A stretch of DNA of 44,141 nucleotides from Hungatella sp. UBA3048. GTDB taxonomy: Bacteria; Bacillota; Clostridia; Lachnospirales; Lachnospiraceae. Under the pieces are notes generated by a model. The model searched no databases. It saw only the letters and a program-made list of their open reading frames with translations, and was not told where the DNA came from. Location: contig DFCS01000016.1 of NCBI GenBank assembly GCA_002367105.1, positions 1-44,141 on the forward strand, written 5' to 3'. How positions within the stretch are numbered: position 1 is the first letter of the stretch; each line of letters starts with the position of its first letter. This document shows positions 1-8,374 of the stretch, piece after piece. The position numbers and the translations under genes are program-made.

Positions 1-41
1 ACTTTTTCAATTCTCATGGAATTTGTCCTGGCAAAATTCCC

Positions 42-70
42 TTGACAGCCGTTTTTAAATACGATAAAAT
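42..70 (+). promoter_or_regulatory. Sigma-A type promoter of the metK leader
   Basis: A consensus -35 TTGACA (42-47) is followed after a 17-nt spacer by TAAAAT (65-70), one mismatch from TATAAT. Transcription would start near 77, about 50 nt before the SAM riboswitch, so this is the natural promoter for the metK transcript. Confidence 0.85.
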
Positions 71-127
71 ATACATGCACTAGAAACAGCTTACAATTGA
101 ATAACAAATGAAAAGTACGTAATATCC

Positions 128-252
128 CTTATTCAGAGTGATGGAGATACAAAGGATCTGTGAAGTCACGGCAACCCCGACCGAAAATGATGGCCTTGGC
201 CAGAAATGAGCGGCTGGAAGGTGCCAACCTGAGCGAGAAATCGAGCAATAAG
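128..252 (+). promoter_or_regulatory. SAM-I (S-box) riboswitch aptamer
   Basis: The region carries the SAM-I landmarks in order: closing helix P1 (CTTATT 128-133 with AATAAG 247-252), the CAGAG/TGGAGA segment, TGAAGTCACGGCAACC ending near 174, and the GGTGCCAA core near 219-226. GTGA and TCAC pair in the P2 stem. SAM-I aptamers bind S-adenosylmethionine and promote termination when SAM is high. The downstream gene makes SAM, so this is feedback control by product. The identification rests on conserved sequence and pairing seen by eye; a covariance-model search (Rfam SAM) would settle the exact limits. Confidence 0.94.
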
Positions 253-275
253 AGGATTTGATACATTGTTGAATC

Positions 276-305
276 AAGTCCGCGTTGCTGCGGACTTTTC
301 TTTTT
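276..305 (+). terminator. Riboswitch expression-platform terminator
   Basis: A perfect 8-bp stem (AAGTCCGC 276-283 with GCGGACTT 290-297, 6-nt loop) is followed by a T-rich tract to 305. It lies between the SAM aptamer and metK, so it is the OFF structure of the switch: SAM binding should stabilise P1 and let this hairpin form. Confidence 0.92.
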
Positions 306-343
306 GTTATTCCCCCATGTGATATCAAGGAGGAAATGACAAC

Positions 344-1531
344 ATGGAAAAATTATTATTTACATCCGAGTCCGTTACAGAAGGACATCCGGATAAAATG
401 TGTGACCAGATCTCTGATGCGATTTTGGATGAGATGTTAAAGCAGGATCCTATGAGCCGTGTGGCTTGTGAAACCTGCTGTACCACAGGTCTTGTTATGG
501 TTATGGGAGAAATAACGACCCATGCCTACGTAGACATACAGAAGGTGGTACGGGAGACCGTAAGGGAAATCGGCTATGACCGTGCAAAATACGGGTTTGA
601 CTGCGATACCTGCGGCGTGATCGTAGCTTTGGACGAGCAGTCTGCTGACATTGCCTTAGGCGTTGACCGGGCCCTGGAAGCAAAGGAGCACAAGATGTCT
701 GATGAAGAGATCGACGCCATCGGAGCAGGAGACCAGGGTATGATGTTTGGCTTTGCCAGCAATGAAACCGAGGAGTATATGCCATACCCCATCGCCCTTG
801 CCCATAAACTGGCCCTTCGGCTTACAAAGGTACGCAAGGATGGGACCCTTACTTATCTTCGTCCCGACGGAAAGACCCAGGTGACTGTGGAATATGATGA
901 GAACGGCAATCCTCTCCGCTTAGATGCGGTGGTTTTATCCACTCAGCATGATGAGAATGTGAGCCAGGAACAGATTCATACGGATATTAAGAAGTATGTA
1001 TTTGATGAAGTTCTGCCTGCAGAGCTGGTAGATGAGAAGACCAATTTCTTCATTAATCCTACCGGACGCTTTGTAATCGGCGGACCTCACGGAGACAGCG
1101 GCCTGACTGGACGTAAGATCATCGTAGATACCTACGGCGGTTATGCACGCCACGGCGGCGGAGCATTCTCCGGTAAGGACTGCACAAAGGTAGACCGTTC
1201 CGCTGCTTATGCGGCACGTTATGTTGCAAAGAACATCGTAGCGGCGGGGCTGGCCGACAAGTGTGAGATCCAGCTTTCCTATGCCATCGGTGTTGCACAT
1301 CCTACTTCCGTTATGGTGGATACGTTCGGAACCGGAAAATTAAGCAATGAAAAGCTTGTGGAGATCATCAGGGAAAACTTTGACCTGCGTCCCGCAGGAA
1401 TCATCAAGATGCTGGATTTACGCCGCCCAATCTACAGACAGACGGCTGCTTACGGACATTTTGGCAGAAATGACTTAGACCTGCCATGGGAGAAGCTTGA
1501 TAAAGTATCACTTTTAAAGAAATATTTATAA
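344..1531 (+). CDS. metK: S-adenosylmethionine synthetase
   Basis: This cytoplasmic enzyme makes SAM from methionine and ATP. The 395 residues match the usual family length. Visible signatures are GHPDK at residues 14-18 (ATP/metal site), GAGDQG at 127-132, GGPHGDSGLTGRK near 246, and HGGGAFSGKD starting at residue 270, the glycine-rich phosphate-binding loop. The start has an AAGGAGG ribosome binding site about 10 nt upstream. The gene is monocistronic: a riboswitch precedes it and a terminator hairpin follows within 20 nt. All three domains look intact. Confidence 0.98.
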   Translation: MEKLLFTSESVTEGHPDKMCDQISDAILDEMLKQDPMSRVACETCCTTGLVMVMGEITTHAYVDIQKVVRETVREIGYDRAKYGFDCDTCGVIVALDEQSADIALGVDRALEAKEHKMSDEEIDAIGAGDQGMMFGFASNETEEYMPYPIALAHKLALRLTKVRKDGTLTYLRPDGKTQVTVEYDENGNPLRLDAVVLSTQHDENVSQEQIHTDIKKYVFDEVLPAELVDEKTNFFINPTGRFVIGGPHGDSGLTGRKIIVDTYGGYARHGGGAFSGKDCTKVDRSAAYAARYVAKNIVAAGLADKCEIQLSYAIGVAHPTSVMVDTFGTGKLSNEKLVEIIRENFDLRPAGIIKMLDLRRPIYRQTAAYGHFGRNDLDLPWEKLDKVSLLKKYL

Positions 1532-1546
1532 TCTTCATGTGGAAGG

Positions 1547-1597
1547 AAGATGCCGCAAAATCAGCTGGTTTACAGCTGACTAACGGCATCTTTTTTC
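1547..1597 (+). terminator. Intrinsic terminator of metK
   Basis: AAGATGCCG (1547-1555) pairs with CGGCATCTT (1584-1592), enclosing a second perfect stem TCAGCTG/CAGCTGA (1561-1567, 1573-1579), and a T run follows. It is a two-tier hairpin just past the metK stop. The 321-base gap 1532-1852 holds only this terminator and the operator-promoter of the next unit. Confidence 0.88.
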
Positions 1598-1696
1598 TAT
1601 TGATATATACAGTAAGACTGATTCTTAAGGCAATGTTTTCGCTGATTGCAGGGAATCTGAGGAAACAATGGGACATTGGATTCAGGCTTTTTAAGG

Positions 1697-1720
1697 TTTG
1701 GCACTAAAACTAGCGCCAAA
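1697..1720 (+). promoter_or_regulatory. Candidate PRD-activator operator, PTS unit 1
   Basis: TTTGGCAC and GCGCCAAA form an inverted repeat with an 8-nt centre. It lies 16 nt upstream of a TTGAAA -35 box, the usual place for an activator. A near copy sits at the same distance before the second PTS unit (6837-6861). The half-sites resemble the TTGNCACA-type sites described for Bacillus MtlR but the spacing differs. The likely binder is the PRD regulator at 4672-6777; this is inference. Confidence 0.65.
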
Positions 1721-1736
1721 TCCTTGTTTCTTCCGG

Positions 1737-1766
1737 TTGAAATCTGAAGTTGACATTGATTATAAT
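1737..1766 (+). promoter_or_regulatory. Promoter of PTS unit 1
   Basis: TTGAAA (1737-1742), an 18-nt spacer and TATAAT (1761-1766). A TTGACA at 1750 lies too close to this -10 and has no partner of its own. Transcription would begin near 1773, some 80 nt before the EIICB start. Confidence 0.75.
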
Positions 1767-1852
1767 AAGGCTATTGAAAGGAATTGATTGGCCAATCATA
1801 CCTGACACGGATCATGAAGTAAATACTATATAATTAAGTGAGGGTATGTAAT

Positions 1853-3247
1853 ATGAAAGAGAAGGTACAAGTATTTGGCCGCTTTTTAAGCGGTATGGTA
1901 ATGCCGAATATCGGTGCATTTATTGCATGGGGACTGATTACGGCATTGTTTATTCCCACCGGCTGGTATCCAAATGAAGCGCTTGGTGCCCTGGTCTCCC
2001 CTATGGCTTCCATGCTGCTGCCGCTTCTGATCGCTTATACGGGCGGTTCGGTAGTTTACGGACAGCGGGGCGGCGTCATCGGCGCAATCGCTTCCATGGG
2101 TGTGATTGTTGGTTCTGGCGTTCCCATGTTTATCGGAGCGATGATCGTGGGACCAATCAGCGCCTGGGTGATTAAGCAATTTGACCGCAGGATTGAGAGC
2201 AAGATCCCCGTTGGATTTGAGATGTTAGTAAACAACTTTTCCCTCGGTATCATCGGTGCCATCCTGACAGCTATCGCATTAATAGGAGTTGTACCTATTG
2301 TTGAGGTAATGAACCGGGTGATGGAATCAGGAGTTGGATTCTTTGTGGACCGCAAGCTGCTTCCTCTGGCAAGCATTTTTATTGAACCAGCTAAGATCCT
2401 GTTCTTAAACAATGCCATCAATCATGGAATCCTTTCTCCTTTAGGAATCCAGCAGGTGGAGGAAATCGGGAAGTCCATTTTCTTTCTTCTTGAGGCGAAT
2501 CCGGGACCCGGACTTGGTGTTTTACTGGCTTACTGTCTTGCAGGAAAAGGATCGGCCAAAAGCTCTGCTCCCGGCGCGATTATCATTCACTTTTTAGGAG
2601 GAATCCACGAGATTTATTTCCCATACATACTGATGAATCCCCTTTTACTTCTGGCAGTGGTATCAGGCGGAGCCAGCGGGATCTTCGTATTCCAGCTCCT
2701 TGGAGTTGGACTCACCTCACCCGCATCTCCCGGAAGTATCCTTGCTGTTCTTGCAATGACACCAAGAGGCGGATACTTTGGAGTTTTAGCAGGTGTTACG
2801 GTTGCAACCGTAGTTTCCTTCCTGGTCGCTCTTCCTTTGCTGCGGTTTACAGGAAAAGGCGGAGATTTGGAAGAGTCAACGGAAAAAGTAAAACAAATGA
2901 AGCAGGAGTCAAAAGGAAATCAGACCCCAGAAAAGAAAGTAATGCCAGCAGGACCCGTTAAAAAAATTGTGTTTGCCTGTGATGCTGGCATGGGCTCCAG
3001 CGCTATGGGTGCTACCATATTGAAGAAAAAACTGGCGGCAGCAGGATTCGGAGATATTGAGGTAGTTCATTCACCCGTATCTTCCATCCCCAAGGATGCC
3101 CAGATTGTGGTGACTCATAAAGAACTGAAGGATCGCGCGTCCCGCAGCAATCCTGAGGCGGAACTGATTTTAATTACTAATTTTATGGCGGCACCGGAAT
3201 ATGATGAACTGGTAGAAACGTTAAAAAATAAACAAACAGATTTATAA
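1853..3247 (+). CDS. mtlA: PTS EIICB, mannitol-type (MtlA family)
   Basis: This is a membrane permease-phosphotransferase that imports and phosphorylates a hexitol such as mannitol. The N-terminal EIIC domain (about 1-330) begins with the MtlA-typical FLSGMVMPNIGAFIAWG run and carries the GIHE substrate motif at 250-253. The C-terminal EIIB domain (about 365-464) has the phosphorylated Cys376 in ACDAGMGSSAMG. There is no fused EIIA; a separate EIIA gene lies at 6942. I chose ATG 1853 (464 aa) over GTG 1838 because GAGGG sits 8 nt before it. The second EIICB follows after 91 nt. Mannitol is the default guess, but MtlA-family proteins also carry other polyols. Confidence 0.9.
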   Translation: MKEKVQVFGRFLSGMVMPNIGAFIAWGLITALFIPTGWYPNEALGALVSPMASMLLPLLIAYTGGSVVYGQRGGVIGAIASMGVIVGSGVPMFIGAMIVGPISAWVIKQFDRRIESKIPVGFEMLVNNFSLGIIGAILTAIALIGVVPIVEVMNRVMESGVGFFVDRKLLPLASIFIEPAKILFLNNAINHGILSPLGIQQVEEIGKSIFFLLEANPGPGLGVLLAYCLAGKGSAKSSAPGAIIIHFLGGIHEIYFPYILMNPLLLLAVVSGGASGIFVFQLLGVGLTSPASPGSILAVLAMTPRGGYFGVLAGVTVATVVSFLVALPLLRFTGKGGDLEESTEKVKQMKQESKGNQTPEKKVMPAGPVKKIVFACDAGMGSSAMGATILKKKLAAAGFGDIEVVHSPVSSIPKDAQIVVTHKELKDRASRSNPEAELILITNFMAAPEYDELVETLKNKQTDL

Positions 3248-3338
3248 AATAAATAGACAGCCTTCCTGGTATCCGAATGTGAATCATGGTACAATATTTA
3301 TAACTGATGTATACGGATTCAAAAGGGGAATCATATAA

Positions 3339-4685
3339 ATGAAGTTTGCGGGGAGAATACTGAAGTCTTACAGCAGAGTAATTGCAGAGTGCATACCTTT
3401 GTTTGTGACAGCCGGGCTGCTGTCAGTTTTATCGGCAGTGGTATTCCAGAATAAATACCTGCCTGAAATGTCTGATATTTTATCTTTTCTGGTAATTCCG
3501 GTATTTATGGGATACAAAGCAGGCACGATGTGCGGCGGGGATGTGGGCGGTTTAGCCGGCACCCTTGCCGCTTCTGCTGTTGTCATGACAGAACCTGCTT
3601 CTGCCATGATTTTGTCTGCCATAGCAGGCAGCATTGCCGGTTTTTTATCCCGGAAGGGTCTGGACCGGATCAAGCACCGGATTCCGGCAGGGTTTGAGAT
3701 GCTCTTTAGCAACCTGTATATATCGGGGCTTGGTTTATTAGCCGGAGCACTCACCCATTACACGCTGGTACCAGTGGCCGCATGGCTGCTCACCTTTCTG
3801 GGAAATGGTTTATCATTAATGATTGCAAATGGAGTCATCCCTTTCATCAGCTTTGTGGTAGAACCTTTAAAAATCATTTTCTTTAATAACTGGATCAATC
3901 ACGGCTTTTTCCTTCCCCTGGGATTGGAGCAGATGAAAACGCAGGGAAGTTCCATCTTATTTCTCTTAGAGACCAATCCGGGTCCGGGATTTGGAATTCT
4001 CCTTGCCTATACCCTGGTTTACCGGAATATGAGAAAGCAAATGCTTTCCAGCCTTATTATTCAGTCCCTGGGCGGCATCCATGAGGTTTACTTTCCTTAT
4101 GTGCTGTCAGATATCCGGTTATTAGGAGCTGCCATAGCAGGCAGCATTGCAGGAAATTACTGTTTTATGGTCACCGGAAGCGGGCTTCTGGGACCGGCTT
4201 CTCCCGGAAGTATCATCACGATCATGATTATGGCAGACAAAGAGCATTGGCTTGGAATCCTTACGGGGATATTTGTATCTGCCGGGGTGACTTGCCTCCT
4301 GTCCTGCCTGATTATGTCTGGAAAGAAATTAAAAACTGTTGTGGATGAAGAAATACTACTGAAAGATGAAGGGATGCCAATGAAGAAAATGGAACATGCC
4401 AAAATCTATTTTGTTTGCGATGTTGGTATGGGCTCCAGTGCCATGGCCAGCGCGCTGTTTAAAAAAAGGCTGAAATTAGAAGGCTTAACAGGTATTGAAG
4501 TGTTTCATGTATCGGCTGACCGCATTCCGCGTGACGCGGATGCGATTGTATGCCAAAAGGATTTTGCCCGTTCCCTGTCAGGGATTGATAAACCATGCTT
4601 TACAGTCAATAATCTCACGGATATGTCCGGTTATCAGGAACTCCTGAATTGGTTAATGGGAGGTGGAGAAGATGGCAGTTCATGA
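3339..4685 (+). CDS. PTS EIICB, divergent MtlA-like paralogue
   Basis: This second membrane EIICB (448 aa) has the same domain order as its neighbour: EIIC (about 1-320) with GIHE at 246-249, then EIIB with phospho-Cys360 in VCDVGMGSSAMA. Shared blocks include the PLGLEQM/NPGPGFG region and PASPGSI, so it descends from an MtlA-type ancestor. The first 60 residues are quite different and lack the MPNIGAFIAWG signature, which argues for a different substrate or a sensing role. It may instead be the transporter whose phosphorylation state the overlapping PRD regulator reads. A ribosome site AAAGGGG precedes the ATG. Its stop overlaps the regulator start by 14 bases, indicating translational coupling. 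Confidence 0.85.
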   Translation: MKFAGRILKSYSRVIAECIPLFVTAGLLSVLSAVVFQNKYLPEMSDILSFLVIPVFMGYKAGTMCGGDVGGLAGTLAASAVVMTEPASAMILSAIAGSIAGFLSRKGLDRIKHRIPAGFEMLFSNLYISGLGLLAGALTHYTLVPVAAWLLTFLGNGLSLMIANGVIPFISFVVEPLKIIFFNNWINHGFFLPLGLEQMKTQGSSILFLLETNPGPGFGILLAYTLVYRNMRKQMLSSLIIQSLGGIHEVYFPYVLSDIRLLGAAIAGSIAGNYCFMVTGSGLLGPASPGSIITIMIMADKEHWLGILTGIFVSAGVTCLLSCLIMSGKKLKTVVDEEILLKDEGMPMKKMEHAKIYFVCDVGMGSSAMASALFKKRLKLEGLTGIEVFHVSADRIPRDADAIVCQKDFARSLSGIDKPCFTVNNLTDMSGYQELLNWLMGGGEDGSS

Positions 4686-6777
4686 TTTTACACCCAGGAT
4701 GCAGCAGATCGTCCTGGCTCTTCTTAATGAGGACGGACCCGTTCCCGTTAAGCAGCTTGCGGATCAGATCCATATCAGCAAAAGAACGGTACAAAGGGAG
4801 CTTGAGTATATACCCAGAGTATTAAAGAAATACGGGCTCACCTTTTGCTCAAAAACGGGAACCGGTATTTGGCTGGAGGGAGATAACGATCAGACGGAAG
4901 CTCTTAAGGCTGAACTGGAAGAGGATGATGCTCTTGATGTTTCTGACCGGATCGAACGCCAGAAGCGTCTGACCCTGGAGATTTTAAAGGATAAGACCTT
5001 AAAAAAACTGTATTACTACAGTGATTTATTTGGAGTCAGTGAAGCCACCGTCAGTTCAGATTTAGAGGTGGTAAAAGAGTGGTTTCATAAATATCATCTG
5101 GAGATAAAAAGAAAACCTGGATATGGTGTGTTCATTGAGGGCAGTGAACGGGATTTCCGCCGTGCCCTGCGTGTGTTTATTGATGAAAACATCCATACAG
5201 AGATCATACAGGAGATGTATGAAGACAGGAACCAGTCCGTATTAAATGTGATTCAGAATAAAAGTGAGCGTAATATCTACCGGATCTTAGATGACGATAT
5301 TGTAAAAAGAGTGACAGCCTGTATCTTAAGAATCCGGGATAAACGCATACTCAATTTAACCCAGGATTCCTACCTTGGACTGGTGATCCATGTGGCAATT
5401 GCTGTAAACCGGATCCGAAGACAGGAGATCATTGAGGAAAACCCATTCATGACAGCCAGTTTGCAAAATGATCAGGATTATGATCTTGCAAAGAGAATCA
5501 CCAAATCCCTGGAAGCTGAATTTCAGATTCAGATCCCGGAAATTGAGTGTGCTTATATTTGCCTGCATATAAAAGGCTCCAAAATCCAGCAGCTGAATAT
5601 TGATGAGAAGTCAAGAAGTGAAATAGAGGAATCCAGAGAACTTTGGGATGTGGTCAATGAGATGATCGACTGCTATGACGACAGCATTGCCTATCTGCTA
5701 AAGCAGGATGAGGAATTTGTAATCCAGGGCTTAATTGCCCATCTTAAACCGACTCTGGTCCGCTTAACCAATGGCATGAAGATCCAGAATCCTTTGCTGG
5801 AACAGATTAAACGGGATTATCCGGTTATATTTGAACGGTGCAGAACCGTTGCAAAGGTGATCGAAGGACGGTATGGGTTTGAAGTACCGGAATCAGAGAT
5901 TGGGTTTCTTGCCATTCATTTCGGCGCGGCAGAGGTTCGGATGGAAAGCAGGAAGGAAAGCCGGAGAAAGGTGAATATAGGGATCGTCTGCGCCAGCGGG
6001 ATCGGAATCTCACGGCTTATGTCTTCCAAGGTTGCCAGAGATTTTGCGGACAGGGTGGAGCTGTCGGTCTATGGAATGGCGGATCTGTCTCCTTACGTGC
6101 TGAGCAAGACGGATTTCTTTGTATCCACCATACCCATAAAAGAGGAGGCTGATATCCTGTATGTAAGCCCCCTTCTTCCTGCTGAGGATATGGAGCAGAT
6201 CGCAGGAAAGGTACGCCGGTGTGAATTTATGCCTAAAAAACAGGATAACAAAGAGTTCACCATTCAATTAGACCAGGTGAATTTTATTGCCGTCCAGATA
6301 AAAAATGTAATAAGACTTATGGAATACCAGAAGGTAAATAATGGGATCACCTTTGAGGAGCTGTTAATAGCTGTCAGCGAGAAGCTGGCTGCCTATCCGG
6401 AACGGCAGAGCATCATTCAAGAAGATTTAATGAGGAGAGAACGGCTGTGCAGCCAGATATTTCCCGACTTAAGCTTTGCCCTGCTTCATGCCAGGACAGA
6501 AGGAGTGGTAAAGCCGGTGTTTTCGGTGTGCCAGACAAAGGATGGAGAGCCTTTTAGCGACACTTATTTTAAGGGAGTATGTGTTGTCTTAATCATGCTG
6601 GTACCAAAGGACGATCATGAGGTAGAAAACAGTGATATCCTGGGCGTGTTAAGCGAGCGGCTGATCGAGGAAGAAGAGTTTCTGGAAGCTGTGAGACATG
6701 AGGGAAAAGAGGAGATCAGAGCCTTGGTATCCCAGTATTTAAACCAATATTTCAGACAATATCTGGATAAGATATAA
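4672..6777 (+). CDS. MtlR-type PRD transcriptional activator
   Basis: This DNA-binding regulator is controlled by PTS phosphorylation. Domains in order: N-terminal winged HTH (about 8-60), second HTH (about 95-155), PRD1 with His240 and His299, PRD2 with His357 and His416, a GatB-like EIIB module with Cys440 in VCASGIGISR, and an EIIA-like module with His606 in LLHARTEGVV. This is the full MtlR/LicR architecture (701 aa). ATG 4672 is preferred to GTG 4663 because GGGAGG lies 8 nt before it. Its place between the EIICB genes and the EIIA unit, and the twin palindromes upstream of both units, suggest it activates both. The exact inducer is unknown. Confidence 0.88.
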   Translation: MAVHDFTPRMQQIVLALLNEDGPVPVKQLADQIHISKRTVQRELEYIPRVLKKYGLTFCSKTGTGIWLEGDNDQTEALKAELEEDDALDVSDRIERQKRLTLEILKDKTLKKLYYYSDLFGVSEATVSSDLEVVKEWFHKYHLEIKRKPGYGVFIEGSERDFRRALRVFIDENIHTEIIQEMYEDRNQSVLNVIQNKSERNIYRILDDDIVKRVTACILRIRDKRILNLTQDSYLGLVIHVAIAVNRIRRQEIIEENPFMTASLQNDQDYDLAKRITKSLEAEFQIQIPEIECAYICLHIKGSKIQQLNIDEKSRSEIEESRELWDVVNEMIDCYDDSIAYLLKQDEEFVIQGLIAHLKPTLVRLTNGMKIQNPLLEQIKRDYPVIFERCRTVAKVIEGRYGFEVPESEIGFLAIHFGAAEVRMESRKESRRKVNIGIVCASGIGISRLMSSKVARDFADRVELSVYGMADLSPYVLSKTDFFVSTIPIKEEADILYVSPLLPAEDMEQIAGKVRRCEFMPKKQDNKEFTIQLDQVNFIAVQIKNVIRLMEYQKVNNGITFEELLIAVSEKLAAYPERQSIIQEDLMRRERLCSQIFPDLSFALLHARTEGVVKPVFSVCQTKDGEPFSDTYFKGVCVVLIMLVPKDDHEVENSDILGVLSERLIEEEEFLEAVRHEGKEEIRALVSQYLNQYFRQYLDKI

Positions 6778-6794
6778 GTTAAAAGCAAGGTGTG

Positions 6795-6824
6795 AGCCGG
6801 GCCCGAAGGGGTCCGGCTTTTTCT
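6795..6824 (+). terminator. Intrinsic terminator after the PRD regulator
   Basis: AGCCGGGCCC (6795-6804) pairs with GGGTCCGGCT (6809-6818) around a GAAG tetraloop and runs into T5. It separates the EIICB-EIICB-regulator transcript from the EIIA-kinase-dehydrogenase transcript. Confidence 0.92.
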
Positions 6825-6836
6825 GTTGATTTCAGA

Positions 6837-6861
6837 TTTGGCGTTATCAGATGGCGCCAAA
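6837..6861 (+). promoter_or_regulatory. Candidate PRD-activator operator, PTS unit 2
   Basis: TTTGGCG (6837-6843) and CGCCAAA (6855-6861) form a perfect 7-bp inverted repeat with an 11-nt centre. It ends 16 nt before the -35 box, exactly as at 1697-1720. The repetition of sequence and geometry before both PTS units is the evidence for co-regulation. Confidence 0.7.
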
Positions 6862-6877
6862 TGCCATTTTGTTTTCA

Positions 6878-6907
6878 TTGAAAAGGAGGAGATATCACCC
6901 CTATAAT
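6878..6907 (+). promoter_or_regulatory. Promoter of PTS unit 2
   Basis: TTGAAA (6878-6883), an 18-nt spacer and TATAAT (6902-6907), the same boxes and spacing as the promoter at 1737-1766. Transcription would start near 6914, about 28 nt before the EIIA start codon. Confidence 0.78.
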
Positions 6908-6941
6908 TTAGTTAGAAAGTTAACACAGGAGGGCATGAAAC

Positions 6942-7412
6942 GTGTTTGGCTACGGGAAAAAGAATGTAGAAAAGAGTGCAGAGCTTCTGGAACTTGGGAA
7001 TATCCGCTTAAATTGCAGACCCGGGGAAAAGGAGGCGGTAATTAGGGAGGTAGGGCAGCTGCTTTATCAGTGCGGCTGTGTAGAAGAATCCTACATAGAA
7101 GCCATGCTTCAGCGTGAACTGACGTTTTCCACAAATATCGGCAATGGAATTGCACTTCCACATGGCGTAGAGGCAGCTAAAAAATCGGTTAAGCGCTCCG
7201 GCATTGCAGTTATGGTATTCCCTGAGGGAACAGACTGGGGAGGAGAAATGGTAAAGCTGGTCATAGGGATTGCAGGGGCAGGAGAAGATCATTTGGAAAT
7301 ACTCTCAATTATCGCAGACTGCCTGGCTGATCCGGACGATGTGGAACGGATCACCGAATGCAGTGCAGAAGAAATCCTTACCATGTTTACAGGAAAGAGG
7401 TGTCCGCAATGA
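6942..7412 (+). CDS. PTS EIIA, mannitol/fructose type
   Basis: This soluble 156-aa phosphocarrier passes phosphate from HPr to the EIIB domains of the two upstream EIICB proteins. The active histidine is His74 in GIALPHG, the PTS_EIIA_2 signature. It starts at GTG 6942, supported by AGGAGGG 8 nt upstream; the ATG at 6935 is in another frame and only 1 nt from that site. It is the only EIIA in the cluster and so probably serves both transporters. It may also phosphorylate the PRD regulator. The stop overlaps the kinase start (ATGA). Confidence 0.9.
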   Translation: MFGYGKKNVEKSAELLELGNIRLNCRPGEKEAVIREVGQLLYQCGCVEESYIEAMLQRELTFSTNIGNGIALPHGVEAAKKSVKRSGIAVMVFPEGTDWGGEMVKLVIGIAGAGEDHLEILSIIADCLADPDDVERITECSAEEILTMFTGKRCPQ

Positions 7413-8344
7413 TCGTTACAGTCACGATGAATCCGGCCATTGATAAAACCGTAGATATTGACCGGTTTGAACGGGGAGATTTAAACAGAATAAAACGTGT
7501 GGAGCTAGATGCCGGAGGCAAAGGCATCAACGTTTCCAAGACCATTAAGGAATTAGGCGGAGAAAGCATTGCCATGGGGTTTTTAGGAGGAACCAGCGGC
7601 ACCATCATCAGACATGTGCTGGCTGACCAGGGCATTCAGACAGATTTCGTGGAAGTAAAAGGGGAGACGAGAACGAATCTGAAGGTGGTGGAGGAAAATG
7701 GAGAAGTAACAGAGCTTAATGAACCCGGACTTAAGGTGTCAAAAGAGCAGTTGGAAGATCTTTTTGAAAGGCTGAATGGTTATGCAGCCCCTGATACATT
7801 GTTTGTACTGGCAGGAAGCTTACCGGCAGGAATACCAACGGATATATACCGGAGGATCACGGAAGAGGTTCACCGGAAAGGCGCAAAGGTCTTGCTGGAT
7901 GCAGACGGCCCGCTGTTTGCCGAATCTTTAAAAGCAGCACCGGATATGCTAAAGCCTAACCGTTCCGAGCTGGAGCGCTATTACCAGATGGATTACCGTG
8001 CATCGGAACAGGAGCTGGTTTCCATGGGAGAAAAGCTGCTGGACCATGGAACCGGTATGGTAGCGATTTCCCTTGGCCAGATGGGGGCTTTATTTTTAAC
8101 CGTGGATAAACGGTACCGGTGCCCCGGGCTTCGCGTGAAAGCCCATTCTACGGTGGGAGCCGGAGATGCCCTGGTAGGAGCCATGGCTTACGCCTGGAAT
8201 GAGAAGCTTCCCCTTGAAACAAGCATCAGATTATGCATGGGAGCCTCAGCAGGTGCGGTTACCAGTATAGGGACCAAGCCGCCTAGGCGCAGCCTGGTAG
8301 ATGAACTGATGCAGCAGGCAGAATTGCTGGAAATCCAGAGGTAA
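7409..8344 (+). CDS. 1-phosphofructokinase-type PfkB sugar kinase
   Basis: This cytoplasmic kinase adds a second phosphate to a ketose phosphate, by family most likely fructose 1-phosphate to fructose 1,6-bisphosphate (FruK/LacC group). The 311-aa chain opens with IVTVTMNPAIDKTV, the FruK/LacC hallmark, has the GGKGINVS substrate loop near residue 36, and ends with the GAGDALVGA catalytic motif (Asp253 is the base). The start overlaps the EIIA stop as ATGA, so the two are translationally coupled. Tagatose-6-phosphate kinase activity is an alternative that sequence alone cannot exclude. The coupling with a SorE-like dehydrogenase points to a ketose 1-phosphate substrate. Confidence 0.88.
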   Translation: MIVTVTMNPAIDKTVDIDRFERGDLNRIKRVELDAGGKGINVSKTIKELGGESIAMGFLGGTSGTIIRHVLADQGIQTDFVEVKGETRTNLKVVEENGEVTELNEPGLKVSKEQLEDLFERLNGYAAPDTLFVLAGSLPAGIPTDIYRRITEEVHRKGAKVLLDADGPLFAESLKAAPDMLKPNRSELERYYQMDYRASEQELVSMGEKLLDHGTGMVAISLGQMGALFLTVDKRYRCPGLRVKAHSTVGAGDALVGAMAYAWNEKLPLETSIRLCMGASAGAVTSIGTKPPRRSLVDELMQQAELLEIQR

Positions 8345-8374
8345 TAATTGATAAAAAGGTTGGAGGATAAAAAT

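Noticed and set aside
1750..1766. TTGACA and TATAAT as one promoter
   Set aside because: The spacing is only 5 nt. The TTGAAA at 1737 gives an 18-nt spacer and matches the promoter at 6878.
6851..7045. Small open frame of 64 codons before the EIIA gene
   Set aside because: It crosses the promoter and overlaps the EIIA gene in another frame; the only ribosome site there fits the EIIA GTG start.
7409..8344. Naming the kinase fruK outright
   Set aside because: The FruK/LacC group also contains tagatose-6-phosphate kinases, and the cluster lacks a fructose-type PTS, so no symbol was given.
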